Shown piece after piece: positions 9,881 to 17,605 of a stretch of 64,000 nucleotides of DNA. A model generated the notes under the pieces. It saw nothing but the letters and a program-made list of their open reading frames with translations, searched no databases and was not told the origin of the DNA. Source of the stretch: Wolinella sp052173415 (GTDB lineage: Bacteria; Campylobacterota; Campylobacteria; Campylobacterales; Helicobacteraceae); the NCBI GenBank assembly GCA_052173415.1, contig JBQMYQ010000001.1, forward strand, positions 18,851 to 82,850. Direction: 5' to 3'. The stretch's first letter is position 1; each line of letters begins with the position of its first letter. The translations under genes and the position numbers were made by a program.

Positions 9881-10608
9881 CTGTTAAAACTCGGCTCTTC
9901 GCGACACATCCACAAATCCTTTTCGCAGACTTTAAAACCTACCTGCTCACACACTGCCTCAAGTTCCGTGTCAAAAAAATACCGCATGGAGTGTAGTTCG
10001 TCTTTGCGCGTTAGTGTCGCATTTTTCTTGTCTTCTATGAAAATATCATAATGCACCCGCACTAGATTCTTCATCGCTACCATTGTCGATTCCGCGATTC
10101 TTGTAATCTTCACATGAGAATCCTCCAATCTTTTCACTCGAGTAGTTGGCAAATCGGTCAAAACCGCCGGACCATACCAAAAATCAAAAATAAAAATACC
10201 GCCATTATTCAGGTGATTTTTTACTTTTTGGAAAGCCTCAAAAAGCTCGGTGTTGGTATTTTGATAGCTCATCACATGAAAAAGTGCAACTGCTACATCA
10301 AACTTCGTCCCCAAATTAAGATCTTGCACCATAGAGCAAGAGAGAGAAAGCTTCCCTTGATATTTACTTGCCCTTTGATGAGCTACCTCAAGCATCTCTG
10401 CGCTTGCATCAACTCCATGAACCTCAAAACCTCGCTTACAAAAAAGCTCTGTATGCCGACCCGTGCCACACCCTATGTCCAATAGCTTCTTGGGATTCTT
10501 ATGATGGGCTCGTATAAGGCTTTCAACATATTCCACTTCACCTTCATAGTCTTTATCTTTATAGAGCAAATCATAATAGTGGGCATAAAGATTTCCAAAC
10601 CGACTCAT
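9844..10608 (-). CDS. Class I SAM-dependent methyltransferase
   Basis: A 254-residue cytoplasmic methyltransferase with a clear SAM site (LLDIGCGTGRHTELF, about residues 42-56), the GVDASAEML acidic motif and a later IFDFWYGP segment. It begins FGNLYAHYYDLLY, as in sugar N,N-dimethyltransferases of the DesVI/TylM1 type, which fits the adjacent sugar aminotransferase. N-methylation of an amino sugar is therefore an attractive but unproven role. It overlaps the aminotransferase by four bases. Confidence 0.8.
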   Translation of the reverse strand: MSRFGNLYAHYYDLLYKDKDYEGEVEYVESLIRAHHKNPKKLLDIGCGTGRHTELFCKRGFEVHGVDASAEMLEVAHQRASKYQGKLSLSCSMVQDLNLGTKFDVAVALFHVMSYQNTNTELFEAFQKVKNHLNNGGIFIFDFWYGPAVLTDLPTTRVKRLEDSHVKITRIAESTMVAMKNLVRVHYDIFIEDKKNATLTRKDELHSMRYFFDTELEAVCEQVGFKVCEKDLWMCREEPSFNSWNVVWVVEKRS

Positions 10609-11720
10609 GCAAGCACCTCATGAAGCACCTTAGAAACCTCATAAATCTCATCATCTGTAAGTGCAAGTCCACTTGGTATATAAAATCCACGCTCATAAAG
10701 TTTCTCGCTATTTGGGAAGCGATCTCTTAAAAATAGCCCCATTTTATTAAATACCGGCTGCTTGTGAATAGGGTAGAAGAACGGTCTTGTACCAATTCCT
10801 CGACCGGCGAGTTCATGCATAATCTCATGCGCACTGTAGGGGAAAATATCTTTCAGCGTTAGCGCATAAACCCAATAGATATTCTCGCTATATTCCGTCC
10901 TGGCAACGGGAATATTAATCGTCCCCATATCCCCCAATAGTTCATTATAGAGATTGCCTATGTGATGCCTTTTTTTGATAATCTTCTCAATTTTCTCCAT
11001 TTGGGCAACACCAATGGCTGCCTGCATATTCGTCATGCGATAATTCCAGCCAATTTCCTCATGAATAAACCGCTTCTCTGCATCAGGTAAGAAGCAAAGA
11101 TTTCTAAGTGATTTAGACCTCATGTAAAAATACTCGCTGTCCATAAGCACCATACCGCCCTCACCTGTGGTAATTTGCTTATTTGGGTAAAAACTGAAAA
11201 CGCTGATATCACCAAAACTTCCACATTTCTTACCACGATATTCTTGTCCATGCATTTGGGCGGCATCTTCTATAATCTTTAGATCGTGATCCTTTGCGAG
11301 CTTCAGAATCCCGTCCATATCCACAGGTAGTCCAAAGAGATGAACAACCATGATAGCCTTTGTTTTTGAGGTAATCCTTGAAGCAACCTCATCAACATTC
11401 ATGTTGAAAGTAAAAAAATCACTGTCAACAAGAATCGGCTTCAAGCCATTAGTAATGAGCGGCTGTATACTTGAAATAATCGTAAAGGCTGGTGCGATTA
11501 CTTCATCCCCCTCTTTAAGCCCCAATGCTCTCACAGCAATATCAAGAGCTGCACTCCCATTAGCACATGCTACGGCATATTTCCTGCCTGTGTATCGTGC
11601 CACATCATCTTCAAACTTTTTAACAAAAGGTCCTTCGCTACCAATCCATCCGCTGTCTATACACTCATCAAGATATTTTTTCTCATTTCCATCCAACAAC
11701 GGCGCATTTACGGGAATCAT
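10605..11720 (-). CDS. DegT/DnrJ/EryC1 sugar aminotransferase, probable GDP-perosamine synthase
   Basis: A PLP-dependent aminotransferase of 371 residues. It has the family start (IPVNAPLLDGNEKKYL), the EDAAQMHG segment, the Schiff-base lysine in FSFYPNKQITTGEGG, and a YRMTNMQAAIG segment. The carboxyl TRPFFYPIH stretch matches RfbE/Per-type enzymes. GDP-4-keto-6-deoxymannose, the Per substrate, would be supplied by the Gmd encoded at 16.5-17.6 kb. The perosamine assignment is therefore inferred from family resemblance plus pathway context. UDP-sugar aminotransferases of the same family are the alternative. Confidence 0.8.
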   Translation of the reverse strand: MIPVNAPLLDGNEKKYLDECIDSGWIGSEGPFVKKFEDDVARYTGRKYAVACANGSAALDIAVRALGLKEGDEVIAPAFTIISSIQPLITNGLKPILVDSDFFTFNMNVDEVASRITSKTKAIMVVHLFGLPVDMDGILKLAKDHDLKIIEDAAQMHGQEYRGKKCGSFGDISVFSFYPNKQITTGEGGMVLMDSEYFYMRSKSLRNLCFLPDAEKRFIHEEIGWNYRMTNMQAAIGVAQMEKIEKIIKKRHHIGNLYNELLGDMGTINIPVARTEYSENIYWVYALTLKDIFPYSAHEIMHELAGRGIGTRPFFYPIHKQPVFNKMGLFLRDRFPNSEKLYERGFYIPSGLALTDDEIYEVSKVLHEVLA

Positions 11721-12145
11721 TTAACCTCCAGTCTCTCTCTTGCAACAGGTTCAAAACGCACTTTATCCAGCTCTCCTGCATAAGGTCCCTGTTTGACTTC
11801 AATAATCTCGGATTCCTCTAACATTTCAAACCCATGCCCACCATACGCTAGTAAAATAACGTCTCCTGCCTCCAAAATGGTGCTCTCAAGATAGACACGT
11901 TCATCACTGTAAAAATCTACTCGAACTCTACCACTCTTGATAACAAGAACCTCTTTGGTAAAAAAAACTTCACGTGGCACGGCATTATGTACATGTGGCG
12001 GAATCACATAACCCTTAGGTCGGTTCATATAAGCGAGCTGCTGCGAAAAATCATCAGGAGTAAAAAACTCTATCCCCTCTTTTTGAAAATCATGACGCAC
12101 AATAATGGAAAGCAACTTTTCACCATTTGTAATTTTTTGAATCAT
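11717..12145 (-). CDS. Small cupin-fold protein in the polysaccharide operon
   Basis: A 142-residue single-domain cupin. It has a PPHVHN metal-site-like motif followed by VIKSGRVRV and LEAGDVILL, and a second His in YGGHGFEM. Such proteins act as sugar isomerases, epimerases or binding modules in O-antigen loci, but this one does not match FdtA/QdtA closely enough to name a reaction. It overlaps both neighbours by four bases, so it is translationally coupled to the aminotransferase and to the phase-variable methyltransferase upstream. Confidence 0.65.
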   Translation of the reverse strand: MIQKITNGEKLLSIIVRHDFQKEGIEFFTPDDFSQQLAYMNRPKGYVIPPHVHNAVPREVFFTKEVLVIKSGRVRVDFYSDERVYLESTILEAGDVILLAYGGHGFEMLEESEIIEVKQGPYAGELDKVRFEPVARERLEVK

Positions 12146-13070
12146 TTCTCTATTTCCAAGATAAAGTGCATATAAACCTCTTTACTAATTTCTTGCTTAT
12201 TTCTCAAGGCGTAGAGTTTATACTTCATGCCGACTTGCTCAATTGTATCAAGAATCCGCTCTTTAAGCTTTTTTGCATCATATTTTCTGCTTGAGCTGAT
12301 TCCGCGACAATCGCGCCTAATATACTCGCAAGAATCCACATCACCAAAACCTCTACCATAAAACTCTGGTGTAGCATAATGACACGCGTGGGTATGCATG
12401 TAAAGTGGCGATATTATAGCTTTTTTACCTTTTTTTAGAACTCGTTTCAACTCATGTATCAGTCTTACATCGCTATCGCCGGCAAACATCTCATAGGCAC
12501 ACTGAAGCGAAACGCCATCAACACTGTCATCATCAAAACTGCTCTTGGTAGCATCCATCTGCTGATAATAGGGGTACTCCATATACTCAGTGGATGGCAT
12601 ATCAAGATCTATCGCATAAGACATGATGTGCCCCCCCCCGCAAGCCCTCTATCTCTTAAAAGTTTTGCCCAAGGCGACTGACATGCTGCAACGTCGATAT
12701 AGATTGCCCCGCTCTGAAAGTGTTCGATTCCGAGCATATACCATGCTACATAATGTTCCAAAAGTTTCTCTTCCCAAACTCCGGAATCCCGTCCACCATG
12801 ATAGTTTTCGGGAAAAGGATATGCTCTTTTGAATACTTGAAAACCATCAACATCAACCAAAAAATCTTCCACTATAACGCCGTGAGCTCTCAAATCAAGC
12901 TCTATCTTCTCTAGCTCTGCACTTGTCGGATTCGCATATGCGGGAGCATTCCTAAACTTAATTGCGTAATATTTGCTTTCCCAAAAAACCCTAAGACGTC
13001 TCGCAACTCTTTTGAATATTTCCAAAAAACCGCCGGAACGATAAGCTCTTAAAATACGTTTTATCATCAC
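12142..13070 (-). CDS. Phase-variable SAM methyltransferase, OFF as given
   Basis: A methyltransferase-like protein of about 309 residues if read through. The first half (13070 to about 12640) ends with an AIYIDVAACQSPWAKLLRDRG motif-I-like stretch. The second half starts SYAIDLDMPS, the expected next strand and acidic residue, and continues with SVDGVSLQCAYEM and ELKRVLKKG, as in type 11 methyltransferases. A G9 tract on the coding strand (plus 12631-12639) separates them. G10 or G7 would fuse them. As given the first half ends at 12609. Later codons can be entered at ATG 12624, but that product would lack the SAM glycine motif. Confidence 0.75.
12631..12639 (-). repeat. G9 (coding strand) phase-variation tract in the methyltransferase
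   Basis: Nine consecutive C residues on the plus strand, within a gene whose two halves are in different frames. One added G would restore a single frame. Confidence 0.85.
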
Positions 13071-14020
13071 TTTATACCTCCATTCTCTATATAATCACTT
13101 CTCATTACCCACTCACGCAATTTTGGATCTCGCTCAACCTCACGCTGATGATACTCATACCCACGTATAAATGCCTCTTGGAACGTTTCATCTCTGCCAA
13201 GCAAATACTTTTTAATCGCCGTCTTTATCTTCAATTTTAGAATATTTCCCCTTTGACCCTCTCTGAGAGTGGTATAAGAATCGGATATTCCCTGATTAAA
13301 TGCCCGTTGCATGAAATAATCTTTGCTCATTCTTGCGGTGCTACATAGATGATAGACGGAAGCTTTTGGATTATATACGGCTTTATACCCGCGACTGGCT
13401 ATAAACTTTGAAACGTAACTTTCACCATCACCGCGATATTTGATTAACTCTTGAGGCATTCCATCCGGGTGAAACCCCCTAGCCTCTAACAAAATATCCT
13501 TTCGGATTGAGAAATTGCACCCAAAGACAAAATACGGGTCAATCTCCTGAAGCTCGTCGCCAAAATCTAAAATACTCAAATACCCAAGCACTCGCTTTTG
13601 ACCGCCACTCTCCCACATTTTTGAAATCCACCCAGGCGGCGCAGACTCGAAATTTGGCATATTCTTGCCCCCAACCAACACAACCCTCTCATCTTCAAAG
13701 CTTTCTTTAATCCCCTCAAGCCACGTAGGCAAAGCCCCAATATCATCATCTCCGTATACCAAAATGTCGCCCTTTGAAGCCAACAACCCCCTATGCCTAC
13801 CGATGTGAAGCCCCGGTCTCTCATCGTAGATATAAACGAGATTCTTAAAAGCATTGCCAAAGCCATCTACAATGCTCCGCGTATTATCCGTAGAACCATT
13901 ATCAACAACGATAACCTCAAAAGAGCACGAATCTGCCCTCTGATTCGCGATACTTTCCAGGGCTCTTTTTAGAATCTCTGCGCGATTCCTTGTGGGAATG
14001 ATAACGGAGAGCCGGATCAC
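13067..14020 (-). CDS. Glycosyltransferase family 2
   Basis: A 317-residue GT2 enzyme. It has LSVIIPTRNRAEIL at the amino end, VVDNGSTDNT, a metal-binding DDD motif (VYGDDDIGAL), and a carboxyl HLCSTARMSKDYF region typical of family members acting on O-antigen. It overlaps the following methyltransferase and the preceding fragment by four bases each. Sugar specificity is unknown. Confidence 0.85.
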   Translation of the reverse strand: MIRLSVIIPTRNRAEILKRALESIANQRADSCSFEVIVVDNGSTDNTRSIVDGFGNAFKNLVYIYDERPGLHIGRHRGLLASKGDILVYGDDDIGALPTWLEGIKESFEDERVVLVGGKNMPNFESAPPGWISKMWESGGQKRVLGYLSILDFGDELQEIDPYFVFGCNFSIRKDILLEARGFHPDGMPQELIKYRGDGESYVSKFIASRGYKAVYNPKASVYHLCSTARMSKDYFMQRAFNQGISDSYTTLREGQRGNILKLKIKTAIKKYLLGRDETFQEAFIRGYEYHQREVERDPKLREWVMRSDYIENGGIK

Positions 14021-14244
14021 TTAAGATACCCCCAAAACATATTGGGAAGAGAATCGAAACACTCGCAACGTGGCTTAACATCCTCCTCTATGACGCACTT
14101 CACCCCTTCTGCCCAACCATAATCATGAAAAACAACACAGCTCCCACTCAAGCTTGCACCCTTTACAAGAAAGATTGCTCTCCAAGAGTGTAGCGCGCCA
14201 CAGAAGCCAATCCAAACCCCCACATAGGGAATCCGCGAAATCAT
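14017..14244 (-). pseudogene. Carboxyl-terminal fragment of a class I methyltransferase
   Basis: A 75-codon reading frame whose sequence (GALHSWRAIF, then CVVFHDYGWAEGVK) matches the end of Methyltransf_24-like enzymes: the region with the ID-G-x-H-S strand and the VVFHDY strand. The whole SAM-binding half is missing. It begins at an ATGA overlap with the preceding methyltransferase gene and ends in an ATGA overlap with the next gene, so it may still be translated. It is either a remnant trapped in the operon or a very short protein of unknown use. Confidence 0.55.
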
Positions 14245-14990
14245 TTTTTCACCGCTCTTATAAATAGCCGATTACACTTCGACTCATCATTATTGAGTAA
14301 AAATAAATTATTTTTATAATACTGGTAAATGCGATTCTTGATTCTTTGATGATTTAGTATAAAAAATCTATTCGTTAATATTGTGTCAATAATCTTTTTT
14401 TGAAATCCGTTAGATTCAAAGGGGACTATTTCCTCGATATGAAATTTCCCCTCAAAACATTCTGAAATTGTCTTTGAGGAGAAATGCCTATAATGCTTAT
14501 ACTCAACAGGCTTATTCCAATGAGGAACCGTTATGTATAATACGCCCCCTTCATTAAGGTGGTTGTACACGCCATCCACAAACTCGCTTGAGATGGAAGG
14601 TGGAATATGTTCAAACACCTCTATAAGCGTAACTAGATCGACTTTTTCGATGGTTTCTTTCATGATATTCGACTGATAATAGTGTGCCCCGTTTGCGGGA
14701 TTAAGACTTTTTGCCAATTCAATGGCTCTATGAGAATAATCCACGCCTAAAATTCTTTTATCTGGAAATTCAATTGCCAACTCTTGAGTCAGCCTGCCAT
14801 CTCCACAACCCATATCAATCAAAGAGCTAAAGTGCTCATTTTGCAAGCGATGAATAATATACTCTATCGTAGAGACATAATTTATCCCCCACGTATCATT
14901 GAAAGTTTGCGAGAATCCATCCCTAAACCTACTCACATAATGATAGGGAAAGTTATACTCCTCTTCCTGCTTAATCTGTATCTCATCCAT
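14241..14990 (-). CDS. Class I SAM-dependent methyltransferase
   Basis: A 249-residue methyltransferase. It has motif I SLIDMGCGDGRLTQEL (about residues 57-72), GVDYSHRAIELAK, LVTLIEVFEHIP, and EGGVLYITVPHWNKP, an arrangement seen in UbiG/BioC-type type 11/23 enzymes of polysaccharide loci. An AAGGGGTG Shine-Dalgarno precedes ATG 14990. It is the first intact gene after the decayed ABC transporter. The carboxyl 60 residues are Asn/Lys/Ile-rich and A/T-rich in codon use, unlike flanking core genes, which suggests transfer. Confidence 0.78.
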   Translation of the reverse strand: MDEIQIKQEEEYNFPYHYVSRFRDGFSQTFNDTWGINYVSTIEYIIHRLQNEHFSSLIDMGCGDGRLTQELAIEFPDKRILGVDYSHRAIELAKSLNPANGAHYYQSNIMKETIEKVDLVTLIEVFEHIPPSISSEFVDGVYNHLNEGGVLYITVPHWNKPVEYKHYRHFSSKTISECFEGKFHIEEIVPFESNGFQKKIIDTILTNRFFILNHQRIKNRIYQYYKNNLFLLNNDESKCNRLFIRAVKK

Positions 14991-15092
14991 AAGCTCACCC
15001 CTTCCCTAGTGTAAAATTTATGATAGATAGAGGAGTTTAACCATGCTTTCCGAAAATCCCGAAACTACCTTTCCCCAAAAGCAAAACGACTT

Positions 15093-15510
15093 TCATGCGA
15101 CCTTCCCGTGGCTAACTCTAATCTTCTCCTCCGTTTGCCTATCAAGGGCACTCGTCGCCTCATCGAGCATCAAAATCTTGGGGTCACTATAAAGAGCCCA
15201 CGATTCCGATTCTCCGCTTCTGCCCGCCGCTGAGCCGGATTCCCCTCTCGTCTACTCGCGTGCGGATTCCCTTGTTGGCTTATATCACGAAGCACCATGT
15301 TTTTGCCATCATAGCTGAAATTGACATTCTCAAGCGTGATACTCTCGCGGAATTCTACACTCTCTGCGCCTTCATTTTCAATATCATATAAGATCGCCAT
15401 AAACAATATCCACCGATTTGACAAAAATAAAGCACCCGATTAAGCGCTGAGAATCCTAATCGTCTCTAGGATATTCTTGGGAATCGAAGCTTGCGGAGCG
15501 TCTTAATCAT
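15093..15510 (-). pseudogene. Decayed MsbA/PglK-like ABC transporter (putative flippase)
   Basis: Pieces of one ABC exporter lie in different frames. A start ATG overlaps the fcl stop (MIKTLRKL). A linker plus the start of the ATPase domain follows (EFRESITLENVNFSYDG, then VLRDIS). Then comes a fragment with the signature motif (ERGIRLSGGQKRRIG), and finally Walker B (SDPKILMLDEATSALD). The Walker A region and nearly all transmembrane helices are missing, so this is deletion plus frameshift decay. It would have been a lipid-linked oligosaccharide or lipid A-type flippase, so export of the present O-unit must use a transporter elsewhere. Apart from this remnant and the start of the next gene's leader, the 0.5 kb stretch holds nothing I can recognise. 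Confidence 0.8.
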
Positions 15511-16490
15511 CTATTCACGCCCTCCCGATACCACGCATATACCCGCTTAATTCCCTCTTTTAGCCCTACTTTATGGCTCCATCCAAGCTCTCTTAATCTA
15601 TGGACATCAAGGAGCTTTCTCATCATTCCATCAGGTTTTTGAGAATCAAATACAAGCTCGCCCTCAAAGCCCACGATTCCCCGTATTAACTCCGCAAGCT
15701 CCCTGATAGAAATATCCTCGCCCGTTCCGATATTGATGTGCGTATTTCTCACCTCGCTCTTATCTGCGCACAATTCATCAAAATTCACGCGCTCCATGAT
15801 GTGAATACACGCATCCGCCATATCATCGGAATAGAGAAATTCACGCCTTGGATTCCCGCTCCCCCAAATCTCGACACTCGCCGCACCCCTCTCTTTCGCC
15901 TCGTGCATTTTTCGCAACAGTGCAGGCAAGACGTGGGAAGTCTCAAGGTCAAAATTGTCGTTGATTCCGTAGAGATTTGTAGGCATGACCGAGATAAAAT
16001 TCGTCCCATATTGCAGATTGTAACTCTCGCACATCTTCATACCCGCGATTTTCGCGATTGCGTAGGGTTCGTTCGTATATTCAAGCGCGCTTGTGAGCAG
16101 GCAATTTTCTTGCATGGGTTGGGGCGATTCCCTTGGGTAGATACAGCTAGAGCCCAAAAATAGCAACTTCTTTACACCATGTTTGAAGCTTTCATGAATG
16201 ACATTGTTCTGAATTTGCAAATTCTCGTAGATAAAATCCGCTCGGAGGCTGTTATTTGCGAGGATTCCTCCGACTTTCGCCGCGGCTAAAAAAACATATT
16301 CGGGCGATTCTCGCTCAAAAAATTCCCGCACTGCGACTTGACTTGTGAGATCCAGCTCCGCATGCTTTTTTGTAATCAGATTCCCATACCCTCGCGCCTC
16401 AAGAAGCCGCAAGATCGATGATCCCACAAGCCCCCTGTGCCCAGCGATATAGATCTTAGAATCCCTATTCAAAGCCCGGCTCCCAGTCAC
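15507..16490 (-). CDS. fcl: GDP-L-fucose synthase
   Basis: An NADPH-dependent 3,5-epimerase/4-reductase that converts GDP-4-keto-6-deoxy-D-mannose to GDP-L-fucose (WcaG/Fcl), 327 residues in the extended SDR fold. It has the cofactor motif IYIAGHRGLVGSS near the amino end, LAAAKVGGILAN, LGSSCIYP, the catalytic Tyr-x3-Lys in EPYAIAKIAG, and the PTNLYG and SGNPRREFLYSDD segments. An extra ten or so residues precede the usual start. It overlaps gmd by four bases. It competes with the aminotransferase at 10.6-11.7 kb for the Gmd product. Confidence 0.93.
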   Translation of the reverse strand: MTGSRALNRDSKIYIAGHRGLVGSSILRLLEARGYGNLITKKHAELDLTSQVAVREFFERESPEYVFLAAAKVGGILANNSLRADFIYENLQIQNNVIHESFKHGVKKLLFLGSSCIYPRESPQPMQENCLLTSALEYTNEPYAIAKIAGMKMCESYNLQYGTNFISVMPTNLYGINDNFDLETSHVLPALLRKMHEAKERGAASVEIWGSGNPRREFLYSDDMADACIHIMERVNFDELCADKSEVRNTHINIGTGEDISIRELAELIRGIVGFEGELVFDSQKPDGMMRKLLDVHRLRELGWSHKVGLKEGIKRVYAWYREGVNR

Positions 16491-17605
16491 TCAAAATAGC
16501 TCATCGTGCGATAGCCGCCCTCTTGCAAATATTTATCCTTTTGCATGAGCTTCAGATCACTTGCCATCATGTCTCGCACGAGCTCTTTTAGGCTATGTTC
16601 GGGAATCCAGCCAAGCTTCTCGCGCGCTTTACTCGCATCGCCGATGAGCAGTTCCACCTCGGTAGGGCGGAAATACCGCGCATCGACCGCTACCACTTCC
16701 TGCCCGATTTTGACCTGATATTCAGGCTTGTGGCATGCTGTGACGTAGCCCTTCTCCTCCAGCCCCGCTCCTTTAAATTCCACTTCGATTCCCGCCTCGG
16801 CAAACGCCATGCGGACAAATTCACGCACCTCAGTCGTTACGCCTGTAGCAATTACCCAATCTTCGGGCTTTTTGGCTTGCAAAATCATCCACATCATGCG
16901 AACATAATCCTTTGCATGTCCCCAGTCTCGTTTGGCGGAGAGATTCCCAAGGTAGAGCTTCTCTTGCAAGCCAAGAGCGATTTTGCTCGCTGCACGGGTA
17001 ATTTTACGCGTCACAAATGTCTCACCTCGAATAGGGGATTCGTGGTTAAAGAGGATTCCGTTGCTTGCAAACATTCCATACGCCTCGCGATAATTCACCG
17101 TAATCCAGTAGGCATACATCTTCGCCACCGCATAAGGCGAGCGCGGATAAAAAGGCGTGCTCTCCTTTTGGGGAATCTCCTGCACCAAACCATAAAGCTC
17201 GCTCGTGCTCGCCTGATAGATTCTCGTCTTTTGGACTAATCCAAGCAACCTCACTGCCTCCAAAATGCGCAAAGTCCCTACTCCATCGGCATTAGCGACA
17301 TACTCAGGCGTCTCAAAACTCACATGCACATGGCTCATCGCCGCGAGATTATAGATCTCATCGGGCTGCGTCTCTTGGATGATTCTCGTGAGGTTCATGC
17401 TGTCGGTCATGTCGCCGTAATGCAGGATAAAGTCGCGATTCTCAATATGCGGATCTTGGTAGAGATGGTCGATCCTATCGGTGTTAAAGAGCGAGCTTCG
17501 CCGCTTGATCCCATGGACTATGTAGCCTTTTTTGAGCAGAAATTCCGCCAAATACGCTCCATCTTGCCCCGTGATTCCCGTGATTAATGCTACTTTTTGC
17601 GCCAT
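16487..17605 (-). CDS. gmd: GDP-mannose 4,6-dehydratase
   Basis: This enzyme makes GDP-4-keto-6-deoxy-D-mannose from GDP-mannose, the branch point to fucose, perosamine, rhamnose and related sugars. It is 372 residues in the extended SDR fold with ALITGITGQDGAYLAEFLL, GIKRRSSLFNTDRIDH, HYGDMTDS, the QASTSELYG segment, the catalytic YAVAKMY, and GNLSAKRDWGHAKDYV. The length is normal for the family. It starts immediately after manC (no gap) and overlaps fcl, forming a three-gene nucleotide-sugar module. Confidence 0.96.
   Translation of the reverse strand: MAQKVALITGITGQDGAYLAEFLLKKGYIVHGIKRRSSLFNTDRIDHLYQDPHIENRDFILHYGDMTDSMNLTRIIQETQPDEIYNLAAMSHVHVSFETPEYVANADGVGTLRILEAVRLLGLVQKTRIYQASTSELYGLVQEIPQKESTPFYPRSPYAVAKMYAYWITVNYREAYGMFASNGILFNHESPIRGETFVTRKITRAASKIALGLQEKLYLGNLSAKRDWGHAKDYVRMMWMILQAKKPEDWVIATGVTTEVREFVRMAFAEAGIEVEFKGAGLEEKGYVTACHKPEYQVKIGQEVVAVDARYFRPTEVELLIGDASKAREKLGWIPEHSLKELVRDMMASDLKLMQKDKYLQEGGYRTMSYFE

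Noticed and set aside
15043..15186. Plus-strand 47-codon frame with a GAGGAG site upstream
   Set aside because: Most of it is antisense to the decayed ABC transporter and it matches no known protein. The ribosome-site match is likely fortuitous.
16595..17239. 214-codon plus-strand frame over gmd
   Set aside because: Antisense shadow of a confidently identified gene with no recognisable domain and no expression signal.
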